From: an uncultured Gemmata sp.
Lineage (GTDB): Bacteria; Planctomycetota; Planctomycetia; Gemmatales; Gemmataceae
Length of the DNA stretch: 64,000 bases
Reading direction: 5' to 3'
NCBI GenBank assembly: GCA_937924775.1
Contig: CALDUT010000007.1
Location: 211,043 to 275,042, forward strand
The notes under the pieces are model-generated. The model saw only the letters and a list, made by a program, of their open reading frames with translations. It searched no databases and was not told the DNA's origin. This document shows, one piece after another, positions 1 to 8,185 of the stretch; position 1 is the stretch's first letter; every line of letters starts with the position of its first letter. A program made the translations under genes and the position numbers.

Positions 1-906
1 CCCGGTTTGCAGCTTTCACCCCGCTGGATCAACCGCGCGACCGTACGGGAAATCCGAGGTTACAGCCTCGATGCATTTCTCGCGATGCTCGCAGGCCGCA
101 TCACGGTGCAATCCGGGGCGATTATTGTTGGCGGCTTTTTGAGCATGGCTGCCGCGGCTCACTATGCGATCGCCGCCCGGCTTGTGGATATGGCGAGAAC
201 ACTGCTCCGGTCCGCGACCACCACCCTGACACCGGCCGTCAGCCACCGCGAAGCCACGGGCGACCTCGACGGGGTTCGTCGGGTGCTGCTCGATGGTACC
301 CGTTGGATGTTGTACTTCGTATTACCCATTCAGGGAGGATTGCTGGCCTTTGGGGCCCCGTTTCTCGCTCGGTGGCTGGGTCATGCGGACTACGCCACTT
401 GGTGTTTCCCACCCGCGGCTATCCTGAGCGCAACACTGACGATGAGTGTGGCGCAATCGGTGGCGTCACGCATCCTTTATGGCATGGGCCAGTTAAAGCT
501 CTTCGCCCGTTTGGCGTTGGTGGAAGCCGCAGTGAATATGGGGCTGAGTCTCCTGTTGGTTGGCCCGCTGGGAGTGGTGGGCGTGGCTATAGGGGTAGCG
601 CTGCCGCATGTGGGGTTTTGTATCGTGGTGATCGTTTACACCTGTTATCGGCTTGGTATTGACGTAAAGTCTTATTTCATCAGGAGTTGTTTGAAGCCGC
701 TGGCTACAGTGGCGATACCGGTGGGCGTGTGGGGGCTGTTGGGGTCGGCAGAAGCGACGTGGCCGAGCATCGCGTTGGGGATCGTCGCGGGGTTGGGGCC
801 GTATGCGTGTGCGGTGCTGGCGGCCGAATGGCCTGGCCTTGTTGGCTCCGGTGGCGTCCGCGGTCGCGGGTTTGTGCCAGTCGGGGTGAGTGGGCGGGGG
901 CGATGA
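1..906 (+). CDS. Polysaccharide flippase (Wzx/MATE-like), 3' part
   Basis: This is the C-terminal part of a multi-pass membrane protein; the frame is open to the window edge, so the true start lies outside. About 300 residues are visible, with at least six hydrophobic segments (for example around residues 25-45, 95-120, 130-150, 170-215 and 230-270). The mix of helices with short charged loops, and a motif reading VASRILYGMGQ, fit the polysaccharide-biosynthesis (Wzx/RfbX) branch of the MOP flippase superfamily. Such proteins move lipid-linked oligosaccharides across the inner membrane. The MBOAT acyltransferase and SGNH-like genes 3-7 kb downstream fit an exopolysaccharide role. Family assignment is from overall character rather than a catalytic motif. 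Confidence 0.6.
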   Translation, partial: PGLQLSPRWINRATVREIRGYSLDAFLAMLAGRITVQSGAIIVGGFLSMAAAAHYAIAARLVDMARTLLRSATTTLTPAVSHREATGDLDGVRRVLLDGTRWMLYFVLPIQGGLLAFGAPFLARWLGHADYATWCFPPAAILSATLTMSVAQSVASRILYGMGQLKLFARLALVEAAVNMGLSLLLVGPLGVVGVAIGVALPHVGFCIVVIVYTCYRLGIDVKSYFIRSCLKPLATVAIPVGVWGLLGSAEATWPSIALGIVAGLGPYACAVLAAEWPGLVGSGGVRGRGFVPVGVSGRGR

Positions 907-1251
907 ACCCGCGGCCACGAGAACGGTCCTCGATCGTAAATGCCGAAACTGTAACTTGTTATAGCTTGCTGGAGGGTCTGCGGGAAGTCGTTTCGACCGG
1001 AACCACCGTTTCGAACATAAGAGTTAGTGCAGTAAAGAGTTGCGGCGAGTCCTACCGTCGGCGAGGGGGCAGTTCAATCTTCAATCGGAAAAGTCGATCG
1101 GGGCAAGAGTTGTGGCGAGCTCTACCGCGTCGCGGAATCATTTCGATCGCACATCCGGAGGAATAAAAAGATTCGCGGCGAGCAATTTCGGCTCGCCACG
1201 GCAACGCCCCCAGGGGCCGGTTTGTACTTCCTGAGCCACCCGCGTGGGTGG
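907..1251. other. Intergenic region, 345 bp
   Basis: No convincing gene is visible here. Two imperfect copies of a segment resembling AGAGTTGYGGCGAG followed by CTACCG lie about 70 bp apart (near 1036 and 1106). A short inverted repeat CCACCC-GCGT-GGGTGG (1236-1251) lies directly beyond the stop codon of the leftward lipoprotein gene and could act as a weak terminator; it has no T-tract. Confidence 0.4.
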
Positions 1252-1692
1252 TCACTTCTTTTTCTTCGATTCGAGCTTGATCTCGATCGGTTTACCGTCA
1301 CCGGTGACGGTGTAAGCCAACACAGTTTGGGCCGGGTTGCTGTAGTACGGCGGGAAATCGTCTTTGATGTCCACTCCTTCAACGATTGCGCCGGCACCCT
1401 GTTCGCTATCCCCGGCTTGGATGTTAGCCGCTTTGCTCACGGTGACTTTGTAGCGACCGGCTATCAATCCTTTTTTGCCTTTAGCACTGTTGACGACGAA
1501 CTTTCCATCAGTGCCAGTGACCGCATAGCCACCGGAAGTGGGGTCCGTGTCGCCATCCGGGAAGAAGCGAACTGTGGCATCGGCCACGGGTTTATCGTCG
1601 AGGGTGACGATACCGGAAACGGGAAGTTCCGGCCCGCCATTACCTCCACAACCGGCCAGAACAATCAGCGACACACACAACACCAATCGCAT
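1252..1692 (-). CDS. Small lipoprotein with carboxypeptidase-regulatory-like fold
   Basis: A short signal peptide ends in the lipobox LAGC, followed by a Gly/Asn linker, so the protein should be lipid-anchored. The rest (about 125 residues) reads as a single beta-sandwich of the transthyretin/carboxypeptidase-regulatory type: a VSGIVTLDDKPVADATVRFFP motif, then a TDGKF segment and an AGRYKVTV strand. This small-lipoprotein family is very common in planctomycetes next to DUF1559 genes, as here, where it follows one on the same strand. The ATG at 1692 is preferred because AGGA lies five bases upstream; starts at 1704 and 1725 are also possible, and the latter would overlap the DUF1559 stop. The substrate or partner is unknown. 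Confidence 0.8.
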   Translation of the reverse strand: MRLVLCVSLIVLAGCGGNGGPELPVSGIVTLDDKPVADATVRFFPDGDTDPTSGGYAVTGTDGKFVVNSAKGKKGLIAGRYKVTVSKAANIQAGDSEQGAGAIVEGVDIKDDFPPYYSNPAQTVLAYTVTGDGKPIEIKLESKKKK

Positions 1693-1721
1693 AAGAATCC
1701 TCATACCCATGGATGTGGGGA

Positions 1722-2843
1722 TCAAGGTAGGTTGACAACAGAGCCGTCGGACATCAACGCCACCATTTCCAGTGTGAGCGCCGGAACCGTTTCGCGGACA
1801 AAGCGAATGGAGCCGTCGCCCATCGCGAACATCGCGCCACCGGCGTGGAGGCTACCCACACGGCCCCAGTCGCCCAAGCGGCCCGGTCGCGGGGGGTCGG
1901 TGGTACTTGTCGGGTTGCATCGTGTGGTCCAGGTGGCGATCAGAGACCAATTGTTAATGCCTTGGGTCGGGTCCGCACTACTGGCCACCCGGGCCCGGCC
2001 CGGATCCAGACCGGTTTGCACCCAGCCGCGATACGCCCACACTTCCCCCCAACCGTTGCACCGCGGTTCGACAAGGGTTTCACCCAGCAAAAAGGTGTTG
2101 CTCGAGCCGTCCATGGCATCTTCAATCTTGCTAGTGCTGTTTTCCCCGAAGTAGTAGCGGGTACCCGGGGTACCGCTATTGCGCCACCAGTTGCAGGTGC
2201 TGAAGTCGTTGGCTGTGCGGGTGATGAAGTCGTAATTGGTGCGTTGACCCGGCAGACCGGCACCGGCACCGTAGCGGTTGGGGTGAGCTTGAGCATTGCT
2301 TTGACGCGGGCCGGGGTCGGTCGGGCAAATGAACATGGGAATGGGCGTGTTGGCCAGCCGCATGTTCACGGTGGCTGCGGTGCTGACAGCCCCGGTGTTG
2401 CCCATCCATGGCGGACCCGAGTAATTCCCCCGTTGATTGCGGATCGCCCCCGCATTATCCCAAATCACATCGCTGAAGGGCAAATTCAGGTCCATTTGCC
2501 GGAACAACGCGTCCTGTTCAATGTACGGCAAGACCAACACCCATCCGCTCATGTTCAGGACCTGGACTTCGCCGGCACCGGTGGTGGTACTGAAACAGAA
2601 GCCATAATTGCGACCGGCCGGCGGCAATGTTCCATTGGCGCTTTGATAGTTGTGACAGGCCAACGCGAGTTGTTTGAGATTGTTCGAACAACGCATCCGG
2701 GCCGCCGCTTCCCGGACTTTCTGGACTGCGGGCAATAGAAGCCCAATCAGAATCGCGATAATCGCGATGACGACAAGAAGTTCAATCAGCGTGAAACCAC
2801 GCCCGACGAACCGTGAACGAGAACGTGCAAGACAAGACATCAT
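1722..2843 (-). CDS. DUF1559 family pseudopilin-like protein
   Basis: The N-terminus carries a type IV prepilin cleavage/methylation signal, with basic residues, G then FTLIELLVVIAIIAILIGLL, followed by the planctomycete signature VQKVREAARMRC-like stretch and a CHNY motif. The remainder is the DUF1559 domain, ending with an H-x-G-G-A-x-F-A-M-G-D-G-S-like motif near the C-terminus, typical of the family. The start at ATG 2843 has GGAG at a proper distance and puts the cleavage site about 14 residues in; the longer upstream frame is not needed. Function of the family is not established; it occurs in very large paralogous numbers in planctomycetes and is presumed to be processed by a prepilin peptidase and exported or assembled by a type II secretion or pilus machine. 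Confidence 0.93.
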   Translation of the reverse strand: MMSCLARSRSRFVGRGFTLIELLVVIAIIAILIGLLLPAVQKVREAAARMRCSNNLKQLALACHNYQSANGTLPPAGRNYGFCFSTTTGAGEVQVLNMSGWVLVLPYIEQDALFRQMDLNLPFSDVIWDNAGAIRNQRGNYSGPPWMGNTGAVSTAATVNMRLANTPIPMFICPTDPGPRQSNAQAHPNRYGAGAGLPGQRTNYDFITRTANDFSTCNWWRNSGTPGTRYYFGENSTSKIEDAMDGSSNTFLLGETLVEPRCNGWGEVWAYRGWVQTGLDPGRARVASSADPTQGINNWSLIATWTTRCNPTSTTDPPRPGRLGDWGRVGSLHAGGAMFAMGDGSIRFVRETVPALTLEMVALMSDGSVVNLP

Positions 2844-3022
2844 TTCTCCACTCCTCACCCAGACAGAATTAGGAAGTGATAGAGGGTCCATAGACCTCAA
2901 GAATAGAGGGAGTGTCCTGAGTATACATAGAACTTTCACACGCTGTAAAGTGCCTGTTTTTCATTTTTGTCACTTTTGGCGGCACCGCTCCGCCGTGATT
3001 GTGGCCCGCCACGAAAGCCCGA

Positions 3023-4099
3023 TTAGCGCGCCCATTCGATCCCCGGTTCGCCCTCACACACTTCCCCGATTCGCCACGCGGCGATGCCTTCATCAACTAG
3101 GTGTTGGAGGATAGCCGCGGCCGCTGCGGCTTGCGCGATCACGACAAAGCCGATGCCCATGTTGAACACGCGGAACATCTCGGCTTCGGCGATATTCCCC
3201 AGCGTTTGCAACCATGTGAACACTGGGGGGCACGTCCACGCCTGCCGCTGGAGAGTTACGCGGCAGCCAGGGGGGAGAATGCGGCGGAGGTTGTCGGGCA
3301 GTCCGCCCCCGGTGATATGGGCCAGGCCGTGGATGGCCGCGCGGTGCGTGGCGAGCAGCCGGCGAATCGGCTGAACATACAACCGCGTGGGGGTCAGCAG
3401 TTCGTCGCCGACAGTTCGGCCTAGTTCTGGCACGCGATCGGCGATGTGTAACCGGGCCACCTCAAAGACGACTTTCCGCACCAGACTGAAACCGTTGGAG
3501 TGCAGCCCACTGGAGGCCAGACCAATGACCGCGTCACCCGGTTGGATGGCGCGGCCATCGATAATCTGATCCCGTTCGACGATTCCTGCCGCAAATCCGG
3601 CCAAATCGAAGTCGCCCGGTTGGTAGAAGTCGGGCAGAATGGCGGTTTCGCCCCCCCCGAGGGCACAGCCGGAGTCGCGGCAACCGTCGGCGATTCCTTG
3701 GATCAGTTGTTCGGTGAGGCCGGGATTGTCGCTGGCCATCGCGAGATAATCGAGGAAGACCAGCGGCTCGCCCCCGGTGCAGATGAGATCGTTGACCGAC
3801 ATCGCGACCAGGTCAATGCCAACGGTGTCGAACGTTTGCATCATCTGGGCAATTTTGAGCTTACTGCCAACACCGTCGGTACAAGTGACCAAGACCGGGT
3901 GGGTGTAGTTTCCAGCGGCGGCCAAATCGAAGAGGCTGGCGAACCCGCCGACGCCCTTGCCCCCGCGGCGAGGCGGGAACGGCGGTGGCATCACCCCGGC
4001 GCGATGCGTACGGGCCAGATGCGTTTGAATGCCGGCGATGGTTTGCTCGTATTGCTCGAGGTCTAAGCCGGCTTTTTTGTAATCCCACTGTTCGGGCAT
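3023..4099 (-). CDS. purM: Phosphoribosylformylglycinamidine cyclo-ligase
   Basis: AIR synthetase, the fifth step of de novo purine synthesis, which closes the imidazole ring of FGAM using ATP in the cytoplasm. Visible family motifs in order: DYKKAGLDL at the N-terminus, TDGVGSKLKIA (ATP/metal loop), GIDLVAMSVNDLICTGGEP, GGETAILPDFY, GLASSGLHSNGFSLVRK and HITGGGLPDNL. At 358 residues it matches the usual size of about 345. The start at 4099 is chosen because AAGGA precedes it and MPEQWDYKKAG aligns with known N-termini; a longer open frame to 4297 has no family support. It stands alone; no other pur gene is adjacent, and the gene is divergent from the MBOAT gene. Confidence 0.96.
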   Translation of the reverse strand: MPEQWDYKKAGLDLEQYEQTIAGIQTHLARTHRAGVMPPPFPPRRGGKGVGGFASLFDLAAAGNYTHPVLVTCTDGVGSKLKIAQMMQTFDTVGIDLVAMSVNDLICTGGEPLVFLDYLAMASDNPGLTEQLIQGIADGCRDSGCALGGGETAILPDFYQPGDFDLAGFAAGIVERDQIIDGRAIQPGDAVIGLASSGLHSNGFSLVRKVVFEVARLHIADRVPELGRTVGDELLTPTRLYVQPIRRLLATHRAAIHGLAHITGGGLPDNLRRILPPGCRVTLQRQAWTCPPVFTWLQTLGNIAEAEMFRVFNMGIGFVVIAQAAAAAAILQHLVDEGIAAWRIGEVCEGEPGIEWAR

Positions 4100-4174
4100 G
4101 GTCCTGTTCCTTGAGAGAAAGTTACGCTCCGGTGTTGGGAGGCCGAGTCGGCGAGGGGGCCGCAGCACCCGGCA

Positions 4175-4204
4175 TTGACCGCGATTCCCCCCTCGGGCTA
4201 TAGT
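4175..4204 (+). promoter_or_regulatory. Candidate sigma-70 type promoter for the MBOAT gene
   Basis: TTGACC (4175-4180) and TATAGT (4199-4204) are separated by 18 bp in the purM/MBOAT divergent gap and face the acyltransferase gene. The predicted transcript start near 4211 leaves a 35-65 base leader, depending on the start codon used. Confidence 0.5.
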
Positions 4205-4274
4205 CCCCGCCCCGTGGCCGGCTATCAGTGGGCCGCGTGTACAAATGCTGTACAACCATCGGGATGGGTGGGGA

Positions 4275-5813
4275 ATGGCGTTAACGCTTTGGGCCACTGC
4301 CGTAGTGCCCGCCGCAGAACCGGCCTTTGAATCCGGGTGGGCGTATTTCCGCTGGCTGCACGAGCTGTTGCCAGCCCCTTTCTTTCATACGCAACCGTTT
4401 CTGGTATTTTTTGCGGGGGTGCTGGTCGCGTACTGGATGATCCCGCGGCGCTGGCTGATGGCCCGCATTTGGTTGCTGGTGGTCGCCAGTTTCCACTTTT
4501 ACGCGGCGTGGAGCTACGAACTGGCATTCCTGGTGACCGGCACCACCATCGCCGATTACCTGTTTGGCCGATTCATGGGGCTCACCAACCGGCAGAAGCT
4601 CCGCCGGGCGATTCTGTTCTCCAGTATCGGTATGAACCTCGGCATTCTCTGCTACTTCAAATATCGGGGATTCTTCCTCAACGAACTGTACGCAGTCTTG
4701 GTCAAACTCGGCTATCAACCGGGTTTTGCTCCGCTGGATCCGCTGTCGATCATCATTCCGTTTGGTATTTCGTTTTACACCTTCGAAGCGATCAGCTACG
4801 CGGTGGACGTTTACACCCGCAAGATTGAACCGGAGAAGAGCCTACCACGGTTTCTGCTGTTCATTTTGTTTTTCCCGCATCTGGTGGCCGGGCCAATTGT
4901 CCGGGCCGGCGATTTTCTCCGCCAAACCCGGCGGCCCAAGCGGTGGAACTGGCTCCGGGTGCAGGTGGGGGTTCAACTCTTCCTGATCGGGGCGTTCAAG
5001 AAAATGGCCATTGCCGACCGCATGGCGATGTTCTGCGACCCGGTGTTGAGCAACCCGGAAGCCTACAACTCGGTGGCGATGTGGTTTGCGGTGCTGGCCT
5101 ATGCCGTGCGCATCTACTGCGACTTTTCGGGCTATTCCGATATGGCCATCGGAGCCGCCCACCTGCTCGGTTACAAGCTGACGATGAACTTCAACATGCC
5201 CTATTTGGCAGTGAACGTTTCTGATTTTTGGCGCCGCTGGCACATTTCGCTCTCGACGTGGCTGCGTGACTATGTGTTTATTCCGCTGGGCGGCAGTCGC
5301 GGTTCGCGCTGGCAGAATTATCGCAACCTGATGATCACCATGACACTCGGCGGGTTGTGGCACGGGGCCGCGTGGGGCTACGTCGTGTGGGGGATCGCCC
5401 ACGGGGCGTTGTTGGTGATCCACAAACAGTTCCAGTATTACTGCGACGATAAACCGCGGCTGACCGCGTTCCTCGAAACCGCTGGGGGCACCGGCCTGCG
5501 GATGTTCGTGACGTTCTTTTGTGTGAGTATGTGTTGGGTGTTGTTCCAACCGGAGTTGGGCCAGGCCCTGACGGTATTCCACAAGCTCTTCTTCATCCAA
5601 CCGGGCTTGCGATTGGAGTTGAGTAACCAGAGTCTGTGGGCGACGGTGATCTTCTTATTCGCTTGCCAATGGCTGGTCCGGAGTGGGCTGTGGGCGCGAA
5701 TCTACCCGCGATTGCCAGCCCCGGTGCTGGGGGGGGGCTATGCGATCTGCTTGTGTACCGCGTTGGTGCTGGCTCCGGCCAACAGCAGCACGTTCATTTA
5801 CTTCCAGTTCTAA
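4275..5813 (+). CDS. MBOAT family O-acyltransferase (AlgI-like)
   Basis: A membrane-bound O-acyltransferase of about 512 residues with some ten hydrophobic segments. Hallmarks are the DFWRRWHISLSTWLRDYVFIPLGG motif in the middle and the presumed catalytic histidine in LGGLWHGAAWGYVVWG. Similar proteins (AlgI, DltB, PatA) pass acyl groups across the inner membrane for O-acylation of surface polysaccharide. The two SGNH-like proteins immediately downstream are the expected periplasmic partners, as AlgJ/AlgX are to AlgI. An alternative ATG at 4245 adds ten residues; 4275 has the more purine-rich upstream sequence but neither site is strong. The polymer acylated is not known; alginate itself is not implied. 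Confidence 0.93.
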   Translation: MALTLWATAVVPAAEPAFESGWAYFRWLHELLPAPFFHTQPFLVFFAGVLVAYWMIPRRWLMARIWLLVVASFHFYAAWSYELAFLVTGTTIADYLFGRFMGLTNRQKLRRAILFSSIGMNLGILCYFKYRGFFLNELYAVLVKLGYQPGFAPLDPLSIIIPFGISFYTFEAISYAVDVYTRKIEPEKSLPRFLLFILFFPHLVAGPIVRAGDFLRQTRRPKRWNWLRVQVGVQLFLIGAFKKMAIADRMAMFCDPVLSNPEAYNSVAMWFAVLAYAVRIYCDFSGYSDMAIGAAHLLGYKLTMNFNMPYLAVNVSDFWRRWHISLSTWLRDYVFIPLGGSRGSRWQNYRNLMITMTLGGLWHGAAWGYVVWGIAHGALLVIHKQFQYYCDDKPRLTAFLETAGGTGLRMFVTFFCVSMCWVLFQPELGQALTVFHKLFFIQPGLRLELSNQSLWATVIFLFACQWLVRSGLWARIYPRLPAPVLGGGYAICLCTALVLAPANSSTFIYFQF

Positions 5814-5838
5814 CCCCTTTTCGCGCCGGAGGTGAATT

Positions 5839-6999
5839 GTGCGTTCCGCGGGAACCACCAGGCCAACGCGACTGTTCCGCCGACTGTCGGTACGTTTGCG
5901 GGTGGTGAAGACACCGACGACACCCCCCGTCCCACTACGGCCACGGATGCAACGCTGCCAGGCGGCGCGGGCCGTGGTTGTCAGCTTCCTTGTGGCCGTG
6001 GTACTGTTGCATCTGGCCGTGGTGCTGATGATGGATGCCGTGTGGCCGCGGTTGCGTGATCCCGAATATGGCTTGCGTGTCGCGGCCCTGCGCCAACGCC
6101 TGCGCGAACACCCAAACCGCCCCCTGGTTCTGGCGATTGGCAATTCACGAACCGCGATGGGGGTTCGTCCGGAAGTGTGGGAAGTGGTTCGCCCCGGCAC
6201 TGAGCGCGATCCGCTGCTTTTCAACATGGCGATCGTGGGCAGCGGCCCCATCCTGGAGCTACTCACCCTGCGGCGGGTGTATGCCGATGGTTTCCGCCCC
6301 GCTTTGGTCCTTTTGGAGTACTGGCCGCCACTTTTGCGCCAAGATGGCGAATTCGGTGAAGCGGCGCGCTTCGATCCACGCCGCTTGCGTTGGGGCGACC
6401 GGGCCACGATCCGCAGCTACTATCCCAATGCCGCGGCGGTCGAACGCCGGATGTGGCTGACGCGGTTCAACGCCATCAGCGACAACCGCCAAAGCCTCTT
6501 GATTCAAACCGACGACAATTGGTTTCCCCGGCCCTGGCGGCTCAATGGCCATTGGGTCGATCTGGATGAGTGGGGATGGCTGCCGGGGATGGACCCCGCG
6601 CCACACGATGACGCCGCCCGTCGCCGCCTGATCGAACATCAGCGCCCCCTCGCCCTCGACCGCTTTCGCGGCCACACGATTCACCCGGATTCCGACCGGG
6701 CCCTCCGGGAAGCTGTGGCCCTTGTGCGAACGCAAGGAGCCGCGGTGGCCTTGGTGTATTTGCCCGAATCGGCAGAGTATCAAACCTGGTATCCACCAGA
6801 GGTAGAACACGCGGCCCGCGAACATCTCGCGACGCTGTGCCGGGAGTTGCGCGTGCCGCTGATCAACACCCGCGATTGGATCGACGAATGTTATCTAGCC
6901 GATGGTTTTCATCTGTCGCGAATCGGGGCTACCCTATTCACCGCCAGGCTCGGCCCGATGATGGCCGACTTGTTGGTGCCAAGTGGAAAGCGACGGTAA
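5839..6999 (+). CDS. SGNH-hydrolase-like, membrane-anchored partner of MBOAT
   Basis: About 386 residues. An arginine-rich N-terminus precedes one transmembrane segment (residues about 46-68), so the bulk should lie outside the inner membrane. Just after it, LAIGNSRTAMG resembles the GDS block of SGNH hydrolases, and the C-terminal DGFHLSRIGA matches the Asp-x-x-His block, so Ser, Asp and His of a triad appear present. The GTG start is supported by GGAGG six bases upstream. It follows the MBOAT gene by 25 bp and is followed by a paralogue, implying one operon. By analogy to AlgJ/AlgX/DltD it probably takes the acyl group to a polymer; that role is inferred. Confidence 0.75.
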   Translation: MRSAGTTRPTRLFRRLSVRLRVVKTPTTPPVPLRPRMQRCQAARAVVVSFLVAVVLLHLAVVLMMDAVWPRLRDPEYGLRVAALRQRLREHPNRPLVLAIGNSRTAMGVRPEVWEVVRPGTERDPLLFNMAIVGSGPILELLTLRRVYADGFRPALVLLEYWPPLLRQDGEFGEAARFDPRRLRWGDRATIRSYYPNAAAVERRMWLTRFNAISDNRQSLLIQTDDNWFPRPWRLNGHWVDLDEWGWLPGMDPAPHDDAARRRLIEHQRPLALDRFRGHTIHPDSDRALREAVALVRTQGAAVALVYLPESAEYQTWYPPEVEHAAREHLATLCRELRVPLINTRDWIDECYLADGFHLSRIGATLFTARLGPMMADLLVPSGKRR

Positions 7000-8075
7000 T
7001 TGTCGCCACACCGCCTCCGGTTCCTGCAACGGTCCAGGGAGGATCGCGCTGGCACGCCGCCCGGCGGGCGATCGTTTGGGGATTGGTGGCGATTGTGGTC
7101 GCCAACGTGGGTCTGGCCGTGGCCGTGGAAACGGTGTGGCCGCAATTGCGTGATCCAGAGTACGGCTACCGCATCGTGCGGCTGCGTGAACGCCAGCGGC
7201 AGTGGCCCGAGCGCCCCTTGGTGCTGGTTTTGGGTTCCTCGCGCACGCAGAATGCGATTCATCCCCAAGCCATGGAGTTCCCGGAAGACGCCAGCGCCCC
7301 TTGGGTGTTCAACTTTGGGATGGCCGGAGCCGGACCGGTGCACCAACGCATTCTGTTGCAAAAGCTGCTGGGCCAAGGCGTACAGCCGGCGGCCGTGCTG
7401 GTGGAACTCTTACCCGTGACGCTCGCCACCCACCACAATGTCGATCCGATTTTCACCCAAAAAGTGTCGCGGTTGAGTTACGACGACGTCAAACGGCTCG
7501 AACCGTATTTGGTTCACCCGGGTGAACTGCGTCGCCGCTGGCTGCAGGAGCGGCTCGCTACCTGGAGTTCGCAGCAGCCGGTGTTGCTCAGCCACATAGC
7601 CCCGTCGTGGCAGGCCTGGTCGCAGCGGATCGATCACCAATGGGAAAGCCTCGACGATTTCGGGTATACGCCCTACCCCGCACATAACGCGGCCCAGAAG
7701 CGGGCCCAGCGGCAGGAAGTGGCCCGGTCGGAATATGCCGCTTACCTCCAGGATCTTTTCATCAGCACGCTGGCCACCCGAGCGATTCGCGATCTGGTGG
7801 CCGAGTGCCGCGCAGCTGCAATCCCGGTTGCGTTTTTCATCACCCCGGAATCGCCGGTGTTTCGCAGTTGGTACTCCCCCCGCACGCAGGAAGCCCTCCG
7901 TGGCTACATCGACCATTTGACCACGGAACTGGGCTGCCCGGTGTTTCTCCCCCCCCCGGATTTCACGGAAGACGACTTTGCCGATGGTCACCACATTCTG
8001 CCGGCCGCGGCCGACCGCTACAGCCGCTGGCTGGCCCAAACGCATCTGCAACCGTGGTTGAACGTCCACCGCTGA
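6888..8075 (+). CDS. Second SGNH-hydrolase-like MBOAT partner
   Basis: A paralogue of the preceding gene: after one transmembrane segment both share VWPQLRDPEYGYR-like and RPLVLVLGSSRTQ-like blocks, and the end DGHHILPAAADRY matches the Asp/His block. The start is unclear. The similar region begins only near 7000, but no ATG, GTG or TTG lies in frame between 6888 and 7083, so translation must begin inside the preceding gene (ATG at 6888, used here) or at a rare codon such as ATT at 6999, which has a purine-rich stretch (6984-6989) upstream and touches the previous stop. The tandem pair suggests either two acceptor positions or a donor/acceptor relay; that is inference. Confidence 0.7.
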   Translation: MLSSRWFSSVANRGYPIHRQARPDDGRLVGAKWKATVIVATPPPVPATVQGGSRWHAARRAIVWGLVAIVVANVGLAVAVETVWPQLRDPEYGYRIVRLRERQRQWPERPLVLVLGSSRTQNAIHPQAMEFPEDASAPWVFNFGMAGAGPVHQRILLQKLLGQGVQPAAVLVELLPVTLATHHNVDPIFTQKVSRLSYDDVKRLEPYLVHPGELRRRWLQERLATWSSQQPVLLSHIAPSWQAWSQRIDHQWESLDDFGYTPYPAHNAAQKRAQRQEVARSEYAAYLQDLFISTLATRAIRDLVAECRAAAIPVAFFITPESPVFRSWYSPRTQEALRGYIDHLTTELGCPVFLPPPDFTEDDFADGHHILPAAADRYSRWLAQTHLQPWLNVHR

Positions 8076-8185
8076 TGGGGCAGCCCACGCGGCGCCGCAG
8101 GCGCGTGTTCGTCGCCGTTGAACAGTAGGAATTGTCCCGCCGAATTGGTACACTTGTAAGAGTGAATGAGTTGATGGAGTGGACC

